From Aureispira sp. CCB-E (GTDB lineage: Bacteria > Bacteroidota > Bacteroidia > Chitinophagales > Saprospiraceae), in the NCBI RefSeq assembly GCF_031326345.1, contig NZ_CP133671.1:5270001-5334000 (forward strand): a stretch of DNA of 64,000 bases. The letters run 5' to 3'. The notes under the pieces are model-generated. The model did no database searches and was not told the DNA's origin. It saw nothing but the letters and a program-made list of their open reading frames with translations. Position 1 is the stretch's first letter. Each line of letters begins with the position of its first letter. Below are positions 15,671-24,990 of this stretch, in pieces. Made by a program: the position numbers and the translations under genes.

Positions 15671-16926
15671 TTTGAAACCCTACATAAAAACTTAGAAAAA
15701 ACTAAGACGAGTTCTTTGAAAATATGAGAGAAAAGACGAAAGGGATTTCCCTTTCAATAAAATAATGAACTAATTTTAAGCCCAATGTAAAAATTGAAAA
15801 CTGTTGATTTTGTTTTTCTTGAACTTTCTTTTTTACTGGACTGTTTTGATGTAAAGCACCAAATCCCATAATAAAACAAAAAGCTAATGCACCAACAATC
15901 AACAGATTAAATATGTCATAAGCTTCCTTTAATCTTGTTTTATGCATATTAAATCCTCTTGATTTGAAATCTTTGAACATGGTTTCAATTGAAAAACGCA
16001 GTTCATATTGCCTTATAATTTCAAAGGGGTCATCTAGATTACTAATCAAAAATATTGGCTCATCATATTTAGGATCATGCCAATGCAGAAAATTTACATC
16101 TTGAATTTTCTCTTTAGAAAACTCAACAGATGGGATAAACAAAAATGTTTCTCCATCTGGTACTTTTGTAAATCGAGGTTTAAAACAGTCTCCTTGCTCA
16201 TGTAAAATTGTATTCTTGGCTGTTCTTACAGCATATTTCCAGCCTAACTTTAGGCGACATAATTGCTGTATAGATGCTCCATCAAACTCTCCATCTCCTA
16301 ATAAAGTCACTTTAGTTTGAGTAAAAAGAATCGGTTTTAAGATTTCGGCTGCTTGTTGAATAATGTCTAAATGCATTTGTTGGGGGAAATGTCCTTTACG
16401 CCCTTTTCTGATTACCCAACAAATAGGAATACTACGTTTTTTCCAAGCTAGACTGACAACAAGAGCGACATGTTTACTTCCCATTTGACTCCCATCTATT
16501 ACTAAACTAATGTCTTGATTATTATTCTTTTTGGATAAAGCAAAACGTAAAAATGCAATTAGAAAGGGAAGATAATGTACCTTGTAATCTGTCCACTTAT
16601 TTGACAGAAATCGTTTGGCATGAACAACTCGACTTGCGGCATCTATATCTTGAGGTAAACCACTACCTATATCTGGCAAATGGCTACTTTTTCGTTTAAT
16701 CATTCCTGTCACTAAGCCACACAAAGTGTTCAAACGGCTTAGTGCATGCCCCGATGGCTCTTGCTGATATAGACTTTTTAAACTATCTTTGACTTGTGAA
16801 AAAATCGTTTTTTTTCATATTGACAGGTTTTGTTTGATATTCGCATTACAAATATGACCTGTCTTTTTCTTTTCTCTACCTAATTTTCAAAAAACTTCTT
16901 CTTTTCTTTTTATGTAGGGTTTCAAA
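15671..16926 (-). mobile_element. insertion sequence, IS4-type, 1256 bp
   Basis: Perfect 20-bp terminal inverted repeats TTTGAAACCCTACATAAAAA (15671-15690 and, inverted, 16907-16926) enclose one transposase gene. An 8-bp target duplication ATTATTAG flanks the element (15663-15670 and 16927-16934), so the ends are certain. It is inserted between two divergent genes, its right end 72 bp before the SUKH-like gene at 16999. Intact repeats and duplication suggest a recent insertion. Confidence 0.95.
15702..16818 (-). CDS. IS4-type DDE transposase with an A8 frameshift after the start codon
   Basis: The catalytic core is intact: first Asp in 'SLVIDGSQMGSKH', second Asp in 'VTLLGDGEFDGAS', and the Y-x2-R-x3-E-x6-K box in 'YELRFSIETMFKDFKSRGF'. 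The uninterrupted frame runs to 15702 but has no ATG at its upstream end; a TTG at 16733 is the first alternative start. The same frame extends upstream through 28 more sensible codons (TIFSQVKDSLKSLYQQEPSG...) to an A8 run that directly follows an ATG at 16818-16816. With A7 the ATG would be in frame and give 371 residues. Either the copy is frameshifted or slippage on the A run is needed. Confidence 0.85.
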
Positions 16927-16998
16927 ATTATTAGCAACATTGCTTGATATAATTATTTCTTTTAAAATTAATTTATTAAAACTATAAAATCATTATTT

Positions 16999-18279
16999 AT
17001 GCAATCAAACATCACAGAAAATCCCCCACTTTCATTGGCTCATAAAGTACTAATTACGTTAGGTAAATTAGCGCAAAGAGCAGATGTTTCTGTTGATATT
17101 CGTACCTCTTTTAATGAATCATTATCTGAAAAGTGGATTCAAAAGTTACCAAGTGATATGGCTGCCTTTTTCCGCCAAATCAATGGTATATATTATGCTT
17201 GGTCTTTTTTGGACGAACAGACGATTCAAGGCATCTATTTCCATCACCTACAAGAGAATGGGAAAAAAATTGTCAATCAAAAAACAGGATTTTTTAGCTT
17301 GCCCTGTTTTAGCACCACGGGAAAAGTGGCTAAAGAACTGCCACTTCTAGATCAAAATGGTGCTAAATGGAAAACAAAAGGAGAAGCAATCTTTTTCGAA
17401 GGAACACAAGACTCCAAAGGAACATTTTTATTTATAGACAAAACAGGGGAAGAAACTATTTACGACTGGAGCAATGACGGTGAGGCGCTCAAAATTGCAG
17501 ACTCTTTTTCAGAATATATAGAACAATGTATCCGTAATAATTTTGCAGGTTCTGCTAGTAATATTTTAGAGCGACTCAACGAATCTACTAAGTTGCGAAC
17601 ACCTTTTGAAGTTTCGATTGAGGCAATTGAGTCAATTGACCATAGTGTATTGCTTGAATACAACGGTAATAAATTGTTTTCAAAACACTTTGATGCAATT
17701 ATGAAAGCCTTTGGTCGTAAAGAAAGAGCCGCTAAGCATTCCAATACTAAAGGTGCTGTTTTCTCAGAGTTGTTTGATGACCTTGCAAGCATTACTGAAG
17801 CGCAAGCTGCTATCATCTTAGCTGGTTTTGGTTTTTCAAATGGCACAAAAGAACAATTGGTCTCTTTTTTCCATCTCAATACCGCTCTAACTCGCCTAGA
17901 TATTGGACTGAAATACAAACCTACAGAGGGTATTCCCAATGCTAAGGATTATGATGGATGGAAAGATAAGCGCACTTTAGCAAGAGCTATAAGCCTTGTG
18001 CCTGAATTAAAAAAACTTATACAACAGCCCCCTTTTCATCCCGATTTAATCCCCTTTGTCCAAGAACACCACAATCATTCTTGGACTCCTTTTGTTGCTT
18101 GCATACATACAGAGCATAACAATCGCCAAAGAAAGACTGTTTTCTCCGTATTGTATCCAACTGATGTGACAACAGAACTACAAACGGGGAACAAATTCAT
18201 GTCAACAGCACCTCCTGTTGTCCCTACCGTGTTTAATAAAGTTCTCCTAGAACACCCCAAACTAGTAGAAACTAATTAA
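16999..18279 (+). CDS. SMI1/KNR4 (SUKH)-like N-terminal domain protein, function unknown
   Basis: This 426-residue cytoplasmic protein has no signal or membrane segment. Residues 45-165 fit the SUKH pattern: 'WIQKLPSDMAAFFRQINGIY' (L-P-x-D/S-x-x-x-F-x-x-x-N-G), strands with 'GIYFHHL', and 'GTFLFIDKTGEETIYDW'. SUKH proteins are often immunity proteins against contact-dependent toxins, but many are not. Residues 200-420 have no recognised domain. No toxin gene is adjacent. The IS4-type element has inserted 64 bp upstream (to the edge of its target duplication), so its promoter may be altered. Confidence 0.6.
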   Translation: MQSNITENPPLSLAHKVLITLGKLAQRADVSVDIRTSFNESLSEKWIQKLPSDMAAFFRQINGIYYAWSFLDEQTIQGIYFHHLQENGKKIVNQKTGFFSLPCFSTTGKVAKELPLLDQNGAKWKTKGEAIFFEGTQDSKGTFLFIDKTGEETIYDWSNDGEALKIADSFSEYIEQCIRNNFAGSASNILERLNESTKLRTPFEVSIEAIESIDHSVLLEYNGNKLFSKHFDAIMKAFGRKERAAKHSNTKGAVFSELFDDLASITEAQAAIILAGFGFSNGTKEQLVSFFHLNTALTRLDIGLKYKPTEGIPNAKDYDGWKDKRTLARAISLVPELKKLIQQPPFHPDLIPFVQEHHNHSWTPFVACIHTEHNNRQRKTVFSVLYPTDVTTELQTGNKFMSTAPPVVPTVFNKVLLEHPKLVETN

Positions 18280-18300
18280 ATACAATTTTCAATTGCTTAA

Positions 18301-18347
18301 ATTTTGCCAGTTAGAACCTAAATATAAAAGGCTCTAATTGGCAAAAT
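18301..18347. terminator. bidirectional terminator
   Basis: ATTTTGCCA-G-TTAGA-A-CCT and AGG-C-TCTAA-T-TGGCAAAAT form a long stem with three mismatches and an AT loop. Both ends have A/T tracts, so it can end both the plus-strand gene and the convergent minus-strand genes. Confidence 0.75.
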
Positions 18348-18538
18348 TATACCTTAATAGCATACGAATTCAAGAGTTTTCGGAACTTTTTTTCTTCCCT
18401 TTCCCAAGTCCTATCTTTTTTTAACTTTGAAACAATGATGCATTTGGTTTTTGAATTTCCAACCTTCAATAACTCTGAGATAGCTTGGCAATTACTTTGT
18501 TTTATTAACAACAAAAACAAAATATGAGCAACTTTCAT
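18347..18538 (-). CDS. small Lys-rich hypothetical protein
   Basis: A 63-codon frame lies 18 bp after the alpha/beta hydrolase stop and directly before the shared terminator, so it falls inside the same transcript. It has a hydrophobic stretch (HILFLLL) near the N-terminus and a basic C-terminal half. No family is recognised, and it may be only the 3' untranslated part of the hydrolase message. Confidence 0.35.
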   Translation of the reverse strand: MKVAHILFLLLIKQSNCQAISELLKVGNSKTKCIIVSKLKKDRTWEREEKKFRKLLNSYAIKV

Positions 18539-18556
18539 AAGCTAATTGTTGAGAGG

Positions 18557-19474
18557 TTACTGTATAGAGGTCACTTTTAATAAAAAATCCTTAGTAGCAT
18601 GCTTCACCTGCTCGCCTTCTTCTCCCCACCAAACAAAATGCCCCCCCGCTCTTACATACATCATTTTAATAGCAGGTATCATTTTCTCAAGTCGCTGAGC
18701 ATGCTCTATCGAAACATCTATATCAACGATAGAATGTACTGCAAAAGTTGGGCAAGTTATATTGGTCCAGTCAACCGTTTGCAAATTCGCAGCTTTCGCG
18801 ACTTCATCCATCATACCTTCGTACAAAGCCCCCATTGGAGTCATAGATTTCACAAAAGTCATAAATTCTTTTTTACGACTCTGATTTTGAACGATTTGTT
18901 TTGCGAGTAATATTCGTTCTTGACGATCCAAGTCTGCTTCCGTTTTTAGAAATGTTTCAATTGTTTTTTTGGGAAACAATTTAGCGGAAGTAAGTAATAA
19001 CCACGAAATAATATTTTTTCCACTTTTCGATAGCACCAGTCTGCCCAGTCCAGAGTTTGCAGCTTGCTCATTAATACAATATTTACCAGAAACAGAACTC
19101 CACAAAACTAAGGATTGGGTAGGATATTTTTGTGCATAATACAATGCTGACAAGCCTCCCATGGAGACTCCAAAAACATGGATTTTATCCTTAACTCCTA
19201 AATAGTTAATTACTTCATGATAAATATCTGCATGACTTTCAAGTGTATAAGAGTCTTTAATCGGCAAATCGAAATATCCAGGACGATTGATTGCTATCAC
19301 TCTAAAACCTTCTGCTACCAACCACTCAAAAGCATGAACAGACATAAAGCTCGCTCCTCCCCCTGTCGAGAATAGAATAACCTCCCCATTCTTTGGACCT
19401 ATTTCTGTAAATCGTACCAACCCATACTTTGTAGAAGCCACTTTGTAATCCTTGCCTTTTTTTAGTTTTGACAT
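18557..19474 (-). CDS. alpha/beta hydrolase
   Basis: This 305-residue protein has the alpha/beta-hydrolase core: oxyanion-hole segment 'FSTGGGASFMS', nucleophile elbow 'VFGVSMGGLSALYYA' (G-x-S-x-G, Ser about residue 140), Asp candidates in 'HSIVDIDVSIEHAQRL', and the catalytic His in 'VRAGGHFVWWGEEG'. A helical cap (about 165-230) covers the site. Esterase, lipase-like or related activity is expected; the substrate is unknown. It starts 20 bp after the rsgA stop on the same strand, so co-transcription is likely. Confidence 0.88.
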   Translation of the reverse strand: MSKLKKGKDYKVASTKYGLVRFTEIGPKNGEVILFSTGGGASFMSVHAFEWLVAEGFRVIAINRPGYFDLPIKDSYTLESHADIYHEVINYLGVKDKIHVFGVSMGGLSALYYAQKYPTQSLVLWSSVSGKYCINEQAANSGLGRLVLSKSGKNIISWLLLTSAKLFPKKTIETFLKTEADLDRQERILLAKQIVQNQSRKKEFMTFVKSMTPMGALYEGMMDEVAKAANLQTVDWTNITCPTFAVHSIVDIDVSIEHAQRLEKMIPAIKMMYVRAGGHFVWWGEEGEQVKHATKDFLLKVTSIQ

Positions 19475-19493
19475 AACATTGCATTAGTATGTA

Positions 19494-20588
19494 TTAATAC
19501 TTATCAAACTTATTATTCTTTTTATAGTGTTTAATCATTTTTCCAAAATCTTTATCTTTTTTACGTTTTTCGGCAACAGTAGATTCATAATGTTCTCGTT
19601 CACGCTCCATTTTTAAGTAATTTTCAAAATAAGACACATCTATTGCTCCACTTTGTATCGCTAACTGAACAGCACAGCCTTTCTCAGCAGTATGCGTACA
19701 ATTTGAGAATTTACAATCTTGTATTAAGTTTTGTATTTTTTCAAATGTATTTTCCAGCCCATCCAAAGCATCTGTAATACCAACTTCTCGCATACCTGGA
19801 TTATCAATAAGTATAGCCCCGTTTCGCAATTGAATTAACTCCCGATGTGTTGTTACGTGTTTTCCTCTATCACTATGATTGCCAATTGTCCCTGTATTCA
19901 TCAAATGCTTTCCACTTAAACTGTTTATCAACGATGACTTTCCTACTCCTGACGATCCCAAGAGGCAATAAGTTTTGCCCTCATACATAAACGCCTCCAA
20001 ATGCTTCAATCCAGCTTGCGTTTCGTTGCTCACAGGAACAATAGAAACATTATCCACTCTATTTCTTATTTTTTCTAATAAATCACTCAACGTTTGTTTA
20101 TCTACTAAATCAATTTTAGATATGACAATGATTGGTTCAATCTTAGAAGAATAACAAAGTGTCAAGTAGCGTTCCAATCGATTAACATTAAAATCTCTAT
20201 TGACTGATTGAACAATTAATCCATAATCGATATTGGTTGCAATAATTTGCAATTCTCCAAACTTATTGACTGCTTGTCTTGAAAGAATCGAAAATCTTGG
20301 CAAAATGCTATGTATAATTACGAAATCAGCTCCTTCACTCACATTCATTAATGCCACCCAATCTCCAACGGCTGGAAAATCTTCTCGACTATTCGCAGAA
20401 AATCTTAATTTGCCTGTAATTTCAGCTTCAAATTCTCCTTTTTCATGCTTAACAATATATCGTTCTTTATGCTCAGCGATAACTCGACCAATTTCATATT
20501 CTCCAAAGTTATCATTTTCTATCCTCAATTTATCAAGATAATCCTTATATCCTAACGCTTTATTTTTCATAAAATTATATTTTAACAA
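19494..20588 (-). CDS. rsgA: ribosome small subunit-dependent GTPase RsgA
   Basis: This circularly permuted GTPase helps late 30S subunit maturation. The G motifs appear in permuted order: 'IVISKIDLVD' (G4) before 'GSSGVGKSSLINSL' (G1) and 'DNPGMREVG' (G3). An OB-fold precedes them (about 30-95) and a zinc knuckle follows ('CKFSNCTHTAEKGCAV'). Length is slightly above the usual 300-350. The first ATG is 20588, but MKNKALGYKDY at 20570 is an equally good start. Next gene downstream is the alpha/beta hydrolase. Confidence 0.95.
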   Translation of the reverse strand: MLKYNFMKNKALGYKDYLDKLRIENDNFGEYEIGRVIAEHKERYIVKHEKGEFEAEITGKLRFSANSREDFPAVGDWVALMNVSEGADFVIIHSILPRFSILSRQAVNKFGELQIIATNIDYGLIVQSVNRDFNVNRLERYLTLCYSSKIEPIIVISKIDLVDKQTLSDLLEKIRNRVDNVSIVPVSNETQAGLKHLEAFMYEGKTYCLLGSSGVGKSSLINSLSGKHLMNTGTIGNHSDRGKHVTTHRELIQLRNGAILIDNPGMREVGITDALDGLENTFEKIQNLIQDCKFSNCTHTAEKGCAVQLAIQSGAIDVSYFENYLKMEREREHYESTVAEKRKKDKDFGKMIKHYKKNNKFDKY

Positions 20589-20670
20589 CGTGGCTATATT
20601 TGATTGTACACCTTGTTATGCAATTAGTTCTATACAATCATAATAGACGATTGGTAGTCAGTATTTTTTT

Positions 20671-21402
20671 CTATTTCCCCAATTCAACCACCTTTATCTT
20701 CTTGTTTACTAGGTTTTTGAATCGATTCAGTTCCTTATTATTGTGGATTTCATAATGCATTGGAATAGCTATTTTAGGTTGAATTTCATTTACAATTTTT
20801 GCCGCTGCTTCTCCATCCATCGTCAATCTCTCCCCTCCTATTGGTACCAAGATGACTTCAATTTTATTTAATTTTTTTATTTCTGGAATATAATCTGTAT
20901 CACCTGCATGATAGATTCTTACTCCATTTTTTAATGTAAGTATATATCCTACATTTTGTTTCGATTTGGGATGTGCTTTCAGCCACAAAAAGACAGGTTT
21001 GGTGTTATAAGCAAAAACAGTATTGATGTTAAGCGTTTCAAAATTTAGTTGCTCATTAGGCTTCATTACTTGGATTTTATCAGTAATGTTTTTTAGCTTT
21101 TTAAACACTGTCACAGCGCAAATGATATGGGTATCTTTTTTTAGTAACTGTTTGATATCCTTAATAGAGAAATGATCTGGATGTGCATGAGTAATTAAAA
21201 TAAAATCAGCTTTCTCTGTTGTTTCGATAGCTACAGGATCTATATAAAGAACAAAGTCATCTGTTTTTAATTGAAAACTTGATGGAAAAAAATGAGATTG
21301 ATTGACTTTTATTGCTCCCCAAGTAGTTAACGTTGCCCCTTTTCCTATGCTTATTTGTTGTGGAATAGGGTTTCTCTTTTCACTTATACTTATAGTTACC
21401 AT
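20671..21402 (-). CDS. metallo-beta-lactamase-fold hydrolase (UlaG-like)
   Basis: This 243-residue protein has the metallo-beta-lactamase signature H-x-H-x-D-H in 'LITHAHPDHFSIKDI', a further metal ligand in 'IYHAGDTDYIPEI' and a C-terminal 'IAIPMHYEIHNNKEL' His. The short form without a second domain and the 'GDTDY' segment resemble UlaG-like or YcjX-neighbour hydrolases that act on small molecules. The substrate is unknown. The TetR gene lies 93 bp upstream on the same strand and may control it. Confidence 0.85.
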   Translation of the reverse strand: MVTISISEKRNPIPQQISIGKGATLTTWGAIKVNQSHFFPSSFQLKTDDFVLYIDPVAIETTEKADFILITHAHPDHFSIKDIKQLLKKDTHIICAVTVFKKLKNITDKIQVMKPNEQLNFETLNINTVFAYNTKPVFLWLKAHPKSKQNVGYILTLKNGVRIYHAGDTDYIPEIKKLNKIEVILVPIGGERLTMDGEAAAKIVNEIQPKIAIPMHYEIHNNKELNRFKNLVNKKIKVVELGK

Positions 21403-21495
21403 AATGTAGGTTTGGCTAATTATCTACTATTGGAAATTATTTTTATATCACAACAAAAATACAGCTCAAAAACGTAACATTTTAAACGCTACCGT

Positions 21496-22035
21496 CTAAA
21501 ATGTTCGCTTAAAAAGCACGACCATTTTTCGAATATCCGAAAAGTATGCCTTTAACCATGATTCATTCAAGGTCTCCATTGATATTTGTAAGTAAAAGTT
21601 ATCTAGCCCAAAATGCAACATCATAAGAGCTAAAGAAGTATTTTCTGATAAGGAAATGATGTTCTTCCAGATAGGAAGTAACCCTTGAGTAGAAAACTGG
21701 CTAATACGTCTAAGACACTCTTCAAATCTTAATTGCTCTCGATGGATTCTCAATTGGCGATTGAATAACAAGTCCATCTTATGCTCTAAAATAATTGCTA
21801 TGAGTTCTTCCTCACTTTCTGCCTTAGATTCTTTTTCTGAAATAATCTTAGCCTGCTTCAAATGAAATTTCAACAAACTATCTATAAAAACTTCTAAGTC
21901 AACAAACAAATGATAAAATGAGGATTTATTCTTGCCGACTTTTCTTGATAATTGTTCTATTTTCAGTCCTTTTGGTCCTTCATTAGCAAAATATTGATAC
22001 CCTGCTTCTAACCATTTTTTTTCTATTTCTCTCAT
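21496..22035 (-). CDS. TetR-family transcriptional regulator
   Basis: The N-terminal helix-turn-helix is clear: 'EIEKKWLEAGYQYFANEGPK', 'IEQLSRKVGKNKSSFYHLF' and 'FIDSLLKFHL'. The remaining 130 residues form the helical ligand-binding and dimer domain. MREIEKKW (22035) is the better start; the frame opens at 22074 with a Cys-containing extension unlike the family. An insertion sequence lies 72 bp upstream (33 bp from the longer start), so its native promoter may have been displaced. It probably controls the adjacent hydrolase. Confidence 0.85.
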   Translation of the reverse strand: MREIEKKWLEAGYQYFANEGPKGLKIEQLSRKVGKNKSSFYHLFVDLEVFIDSLLKFHLKQAKIISEKESKAESEEELIAIILEHKMDLLFNRQLRIHREQLRFEECLRRISQFSTQGLLPIWKNIISLSENTSLALMMLHFGLDNFYLQISMETLNESWLKAYFSDIRKMVVLFKRTF

Positions 22036-22107
22036 ACTAAATGCTCCCAATTTACAAGTACTTAATAACCACATAAGTTCTGCTTATCTGACTTACAACG
22101 ACCCATA

Positions 22108-23577
22108 AACATGAGTCATCCCGAATTTTTCGGCGATGACTTTTTTTTTGGAAAAAAGATAGGAATCTACTAGATTTAATTACCACAAAAAATTAGAGAT
22201 TCCTATGTATTATAATAAACTACAAGATACAGAAAATATCAATAAAGAGAATGGAGCAGGATGGACAATTTTACATCGCTCACATCAATACTTGTCTAAA
22301 TTACTCTTAAAACTAGATGAAGATTTAGATAAACGTTTGGTGCGTACATTTTATAATGTATTTATAGCAGTTTTAATGTCAAGAAATCGTTCAGATGCCT
22401 TGCTATTGACCGAGTTAGGCGCCTTAGTTCTTGGTCCTAAAAAAGCTAAAGCAGGAGTAAAACGTGTGAGTAATTTATTTCGCAGTAAGAAATGGGATTA
22501 CCAAATAATAGATCAACATTTAGAAGAAGAGTTTGTTGCTAGATTGGAAGATAAGCAAGAATTAGGAAAAAGTTGGTTGATGCTCTGGGATGATAGTGTA
22601 CTAGAAAAGCCCGAAAGTTGGTTTAGTGAAGGGCTAAGCCCAGTACACAGTAAGAAGAGTCAACGGTTAACACGAATAAAACCAGGTTATTATGATAAGC
22701 ATAAACGTATTTGTGTTCCTGGATTTGAGTGGTCGGGTGCAGTTTTAACCTCCTTGCATGCGAAGGAAGTTCCTCAAATATCTAAAATGCGTTGGTTTGC
22801 CACAAGAGGTAAACATAAAGAGGAAAGTTCGGAGATATTTTATCGGATGTTTAATGCTCTAAATAAACGTGTAGCATCTACACAAGCGGATGTGCTTCAT
22901 GTCTTTGATAGAGGTTATGCCAATGGTGTTTTTGTAGAACGTATGCTCAACTTTAAAGCAAAGTTTCTAGTTCGTTGGAAAAAGCTTAATAATTTGATTG
23001 ATGAAAATGGAGTGAAGAAAAATACCTATCGTCTTTCTCTGGGACAAAAAGCTAAGGATCATCGCCTAATATGGGATAATATTCGGAAAGAAACGAGAAG
23101 CGTCAAAATACTCTACCGAAAAGTAGCTCATCCATGGTTTCCCCAAACAGATTTATACCTCGTTATTGTTCGTGATAAACGCAAAGGCACTTCTCCTATG
23201 TACTTGCTAACCAATGAAGTAATTGACACTTGTGGCAAAGCATGGGAAATGTTCTATTCTTATATGAAACGATGGGATATTGAACAGGTTTTTAGATATG
23301 GAAAATCAGAGTTGGGTATGGAGTCTCCTAGGCTTTGGTTCTTTGAAAATCGTCTTAAAATGTTGATGTTAGTTACTTTGGTAATGGATTTTTTGTTTCG
23401 GATGTTGAGGAACTTTAGAGCAACTATGACTACTATCATTAATATTTGGTGTCCTAGAACAGGAAATCGGCACCGAAAGACTTCGATGCCGATTTACAGA
23501 CTTAGAAAAGCCATCCATTTTATCTTAACATTTTTATTTTGTCAATGTGCTTTAGAAAATTCGGGATGACTCATGTT
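22108..23577 (+). mobile_element. insertion sequence, IS4-type, 1470 bp
   Basis: Inverted repeats of at least 20 bp (starting AACATGAGTCATCCCGAATT) occupy 22108-22129 and 23556-23577 and match over 22 bp. They enclose one transposase gene. No convincing target duplication is visible in the flanks, so one edge may have been altered since insertion. The transposase stop codon lies within the right repeat. Confidence 0.9.
22205..23569 (+). CDS. IS4-type DDE transposase
   Basis: This 454-residue transposase has a complete DDE set: 'LMLWDDSVLEKPES', 'VLHVFDRGYANGVF' and the Y-x2-R-x3-E-x6-K box in 'YMKRWDIEQVFRYGKSELGM'. It shares the YREK plan with the 15.7-kb element but is otherwise different in length and sequence, so the two are separate lineages. 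The last codons (ENSG) and the stop are made by the right inverted repeat, so coding end and element end are fused. The frame is intact and probably active. Confidence 0.93.
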   Translation: MYYNKLQDTENINKENGAGWTILHRSHQYLSKLLLKLDEDLDKRLVRTFYNVFIAVLMSRNRSDALLLTELGALVLGPKKAKAGVKRVSNLFRSKKWDYQIIDQHLEEEFVARLEDKQELGKSWLMLWDDSVLEKPESWFSEGLSPVHSKKSQRLTRIKPGYYDKHKRICVPGFEWSGAVLTSLHAKEVPQISKMRWFATRGKHKEESSEIFYRMFNALNKRVASTQADVLHVFDRGYANGVFVERMLNFKAKFLVRWKKLNNLIDENGVKKNTYRLSLGQKAKDHRLIWDNIRKETRSVKILYRKVAHPWFPQTDLYLVIVRDKRKGTSPMYLLTNEVIDTCGKAWEMFYSYMKRWDIEQVFRYGKSELGMESPRLWFFENRLKMLMLVTLVMDFLFRMLRNFRATMTTIINIWCPRTGNRHRKTSMPIYRLRKAIHFILTFLFCQCALENSG

Positions 23578-23705
23578 CATTGAGCAATCATTTCTATTAA
23601 GAGCTTTTAGGAATAAAGCAAATGTGATTTATGGGGCATTTGATACAACAGAAACCACGTAAAAGGCAATAACTAGCAAAGTAGTTCGCCTCTTAATTTT
23701 ACTTT

Positions 23706-23737
23706 GTGGGGGGACTTAGTTAGTTTCAGCCCCCCAC
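23706..23737 (-). terminator. GC-rich hairpin terminator
   Basis: GTGGGGGG and CCCCCCAC form a strong stem 8 bp after the stop of the minus-strand gene at 23745. The following minus-strand sequence is AAAGTAAAATT, so there is no T tract and the mechanism is uncertain. Confidence 0.6.
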
Positions 23738-23744
23738 TTATCAA

Positions 23745-24854
23745 CTACTTATACAAGAAAGCATCTTTAGGATTGACATAATAAATCCTTTGATCGTTAT
23801 AAAGCATGTATGTTTTTCCGTAGTTTTCATGACCAGTGTAGTTTTGTGCAATGTAAAAACCTTCCCTTTTATAATTTCCTTGAGGTGTTTTCATCACTAC
23901 GATAGCTTTAACAATTCGTTTGAGTGGAACATTAGTTATAGGATGTCTTTTGATTTCCCAATCTGTGGAGTTTATATAAGCATAGAGCACTTCTTCTTTC
24001 CAATGATATGCCTGAGCCGTTTTTTTGATCAGTGCCGTTGCATCATTTTTTAGCTGAGTTATTTTCATTCCTTCTGAAGGCAAGGGTTTGGCTTCTTTGA
24101 TTTCTTGATTTTGCCATGTCGCCCATAAAGCATCAAACTTTTCAAAAACAACTTTAGAAGTATACGTAGGGTTCGCTTGATACTCTTTGAACTTTGAGGT
24201 ATCCTTAGCTGCAATAATAAATGTCTCAGGAGTTATATTATTCATCCATGCATGCCCCTCTTTGTCATTTTTACGGTATACATTAGCCCCGATAAGAATA
24301 ACCCCAGGTTCTAACACCAAACATTCAGCATTAAAATAAGACTCTGGTCCTCCTGTCATTCCCATTTTAAACAACACATTTCCCTTATCAGCAGAAGTTT
24401 TATACTGATCGGGTATCATTGCATAATTGGCATCCGAGTTAGACCAATGTATTTGCATTGTATGCTTATCTTGTGCATATTCTATAGAAAAGCCACTATA
24501 AGCTTTTGTGGTATCTCGGCTAAAATGATTGGCAGGCGGAACAACGGCATAAGAGTTTAAATAATAAAAACCCGAAAAGTCAATGTCATCCTTAAAATCT
24601 TGTCTGTACGTTCCTTTAAAAATTAATGGTCCATTATCACTCATCAAGATTCGATCCTCATCGCTATAAGGAGTTTCGTTTAACTCTTCTAAAGTTACGC
24701 GCTGGACTGTTTTCTGGTTTGATTTAGTTGTTGTTCCTCCTGAAAGGTTTTTGATGTTGTCTTTGACCTTTGTTTTAAGAAGGTTTTTAAATTGAGCATT
24801 TGCTACCATTGAACTCATTAAAAAGGCAGCAATTAAAAGAATTGATTGTTTCAT
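23745..24854 (-). CDS. secreted hypothetical protein
   Basis: The start is placed at 24854 because MKQSILLIAAFLMSSMVANAQ is a complete signal peptide; the open frame extends 20 codons upstream to 24914. The mature part (about 350 residues) begins with a basic linker and then a strand-rich body containing 'GTYRQDFKDDIDFSGFYYLN' and 'GFYIAQNYTGHENYGKTYML'. No known family is recognised. It is probably periplasmic or attached to the outer membrane. It is downstream of the two-component genes on the same strand, with 136 bp between, and could be a target of that system. Confidence 0.7.
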   Translation of the reverse strand: MKQSILLIAAFLMSSMVANAQFKNLLKTKVKDNIKNLSGGTTTKSNQKTVQRVTLEELNETPYSDEDRILMSDNGPLIFKGTYRQDFKDDIDFSGFYYLNSYAVVPPANHFSRDTTKAYSGFSIEYAQDKHTMQIHWSNSDANYAMIPDQYKTSADKGNVLFKMGMTGGPESYFNAECLVLEPGVILIGANVYRKNDKEGHAWMNNITPETFIIAAKDTSKFKEYQANPTYTSKVVFEKFDALWATWQNQEIKEAKPLPSEGMKITQLKNDATALIKKTAQAYHWKEEVLYAYINSTDWEIKRHPITNVPLKRIVKAIVVMKTPQGNYKREGFYIAQNYTGHENYGKTYMLYNDQRIYYVNPKDAFLYK

Positions 24855-24990
24855 TAATCTTGTGTTTTGGATTATTAATGAAACAAAGATACCTTCAAAG
24901 AAATCAACATTCAACTCAAATTAACCAATGGCAGATTTCCTTAATGAATGGCTCAAAAGACCTTATTAATCGGCTATTGATACATTAACA

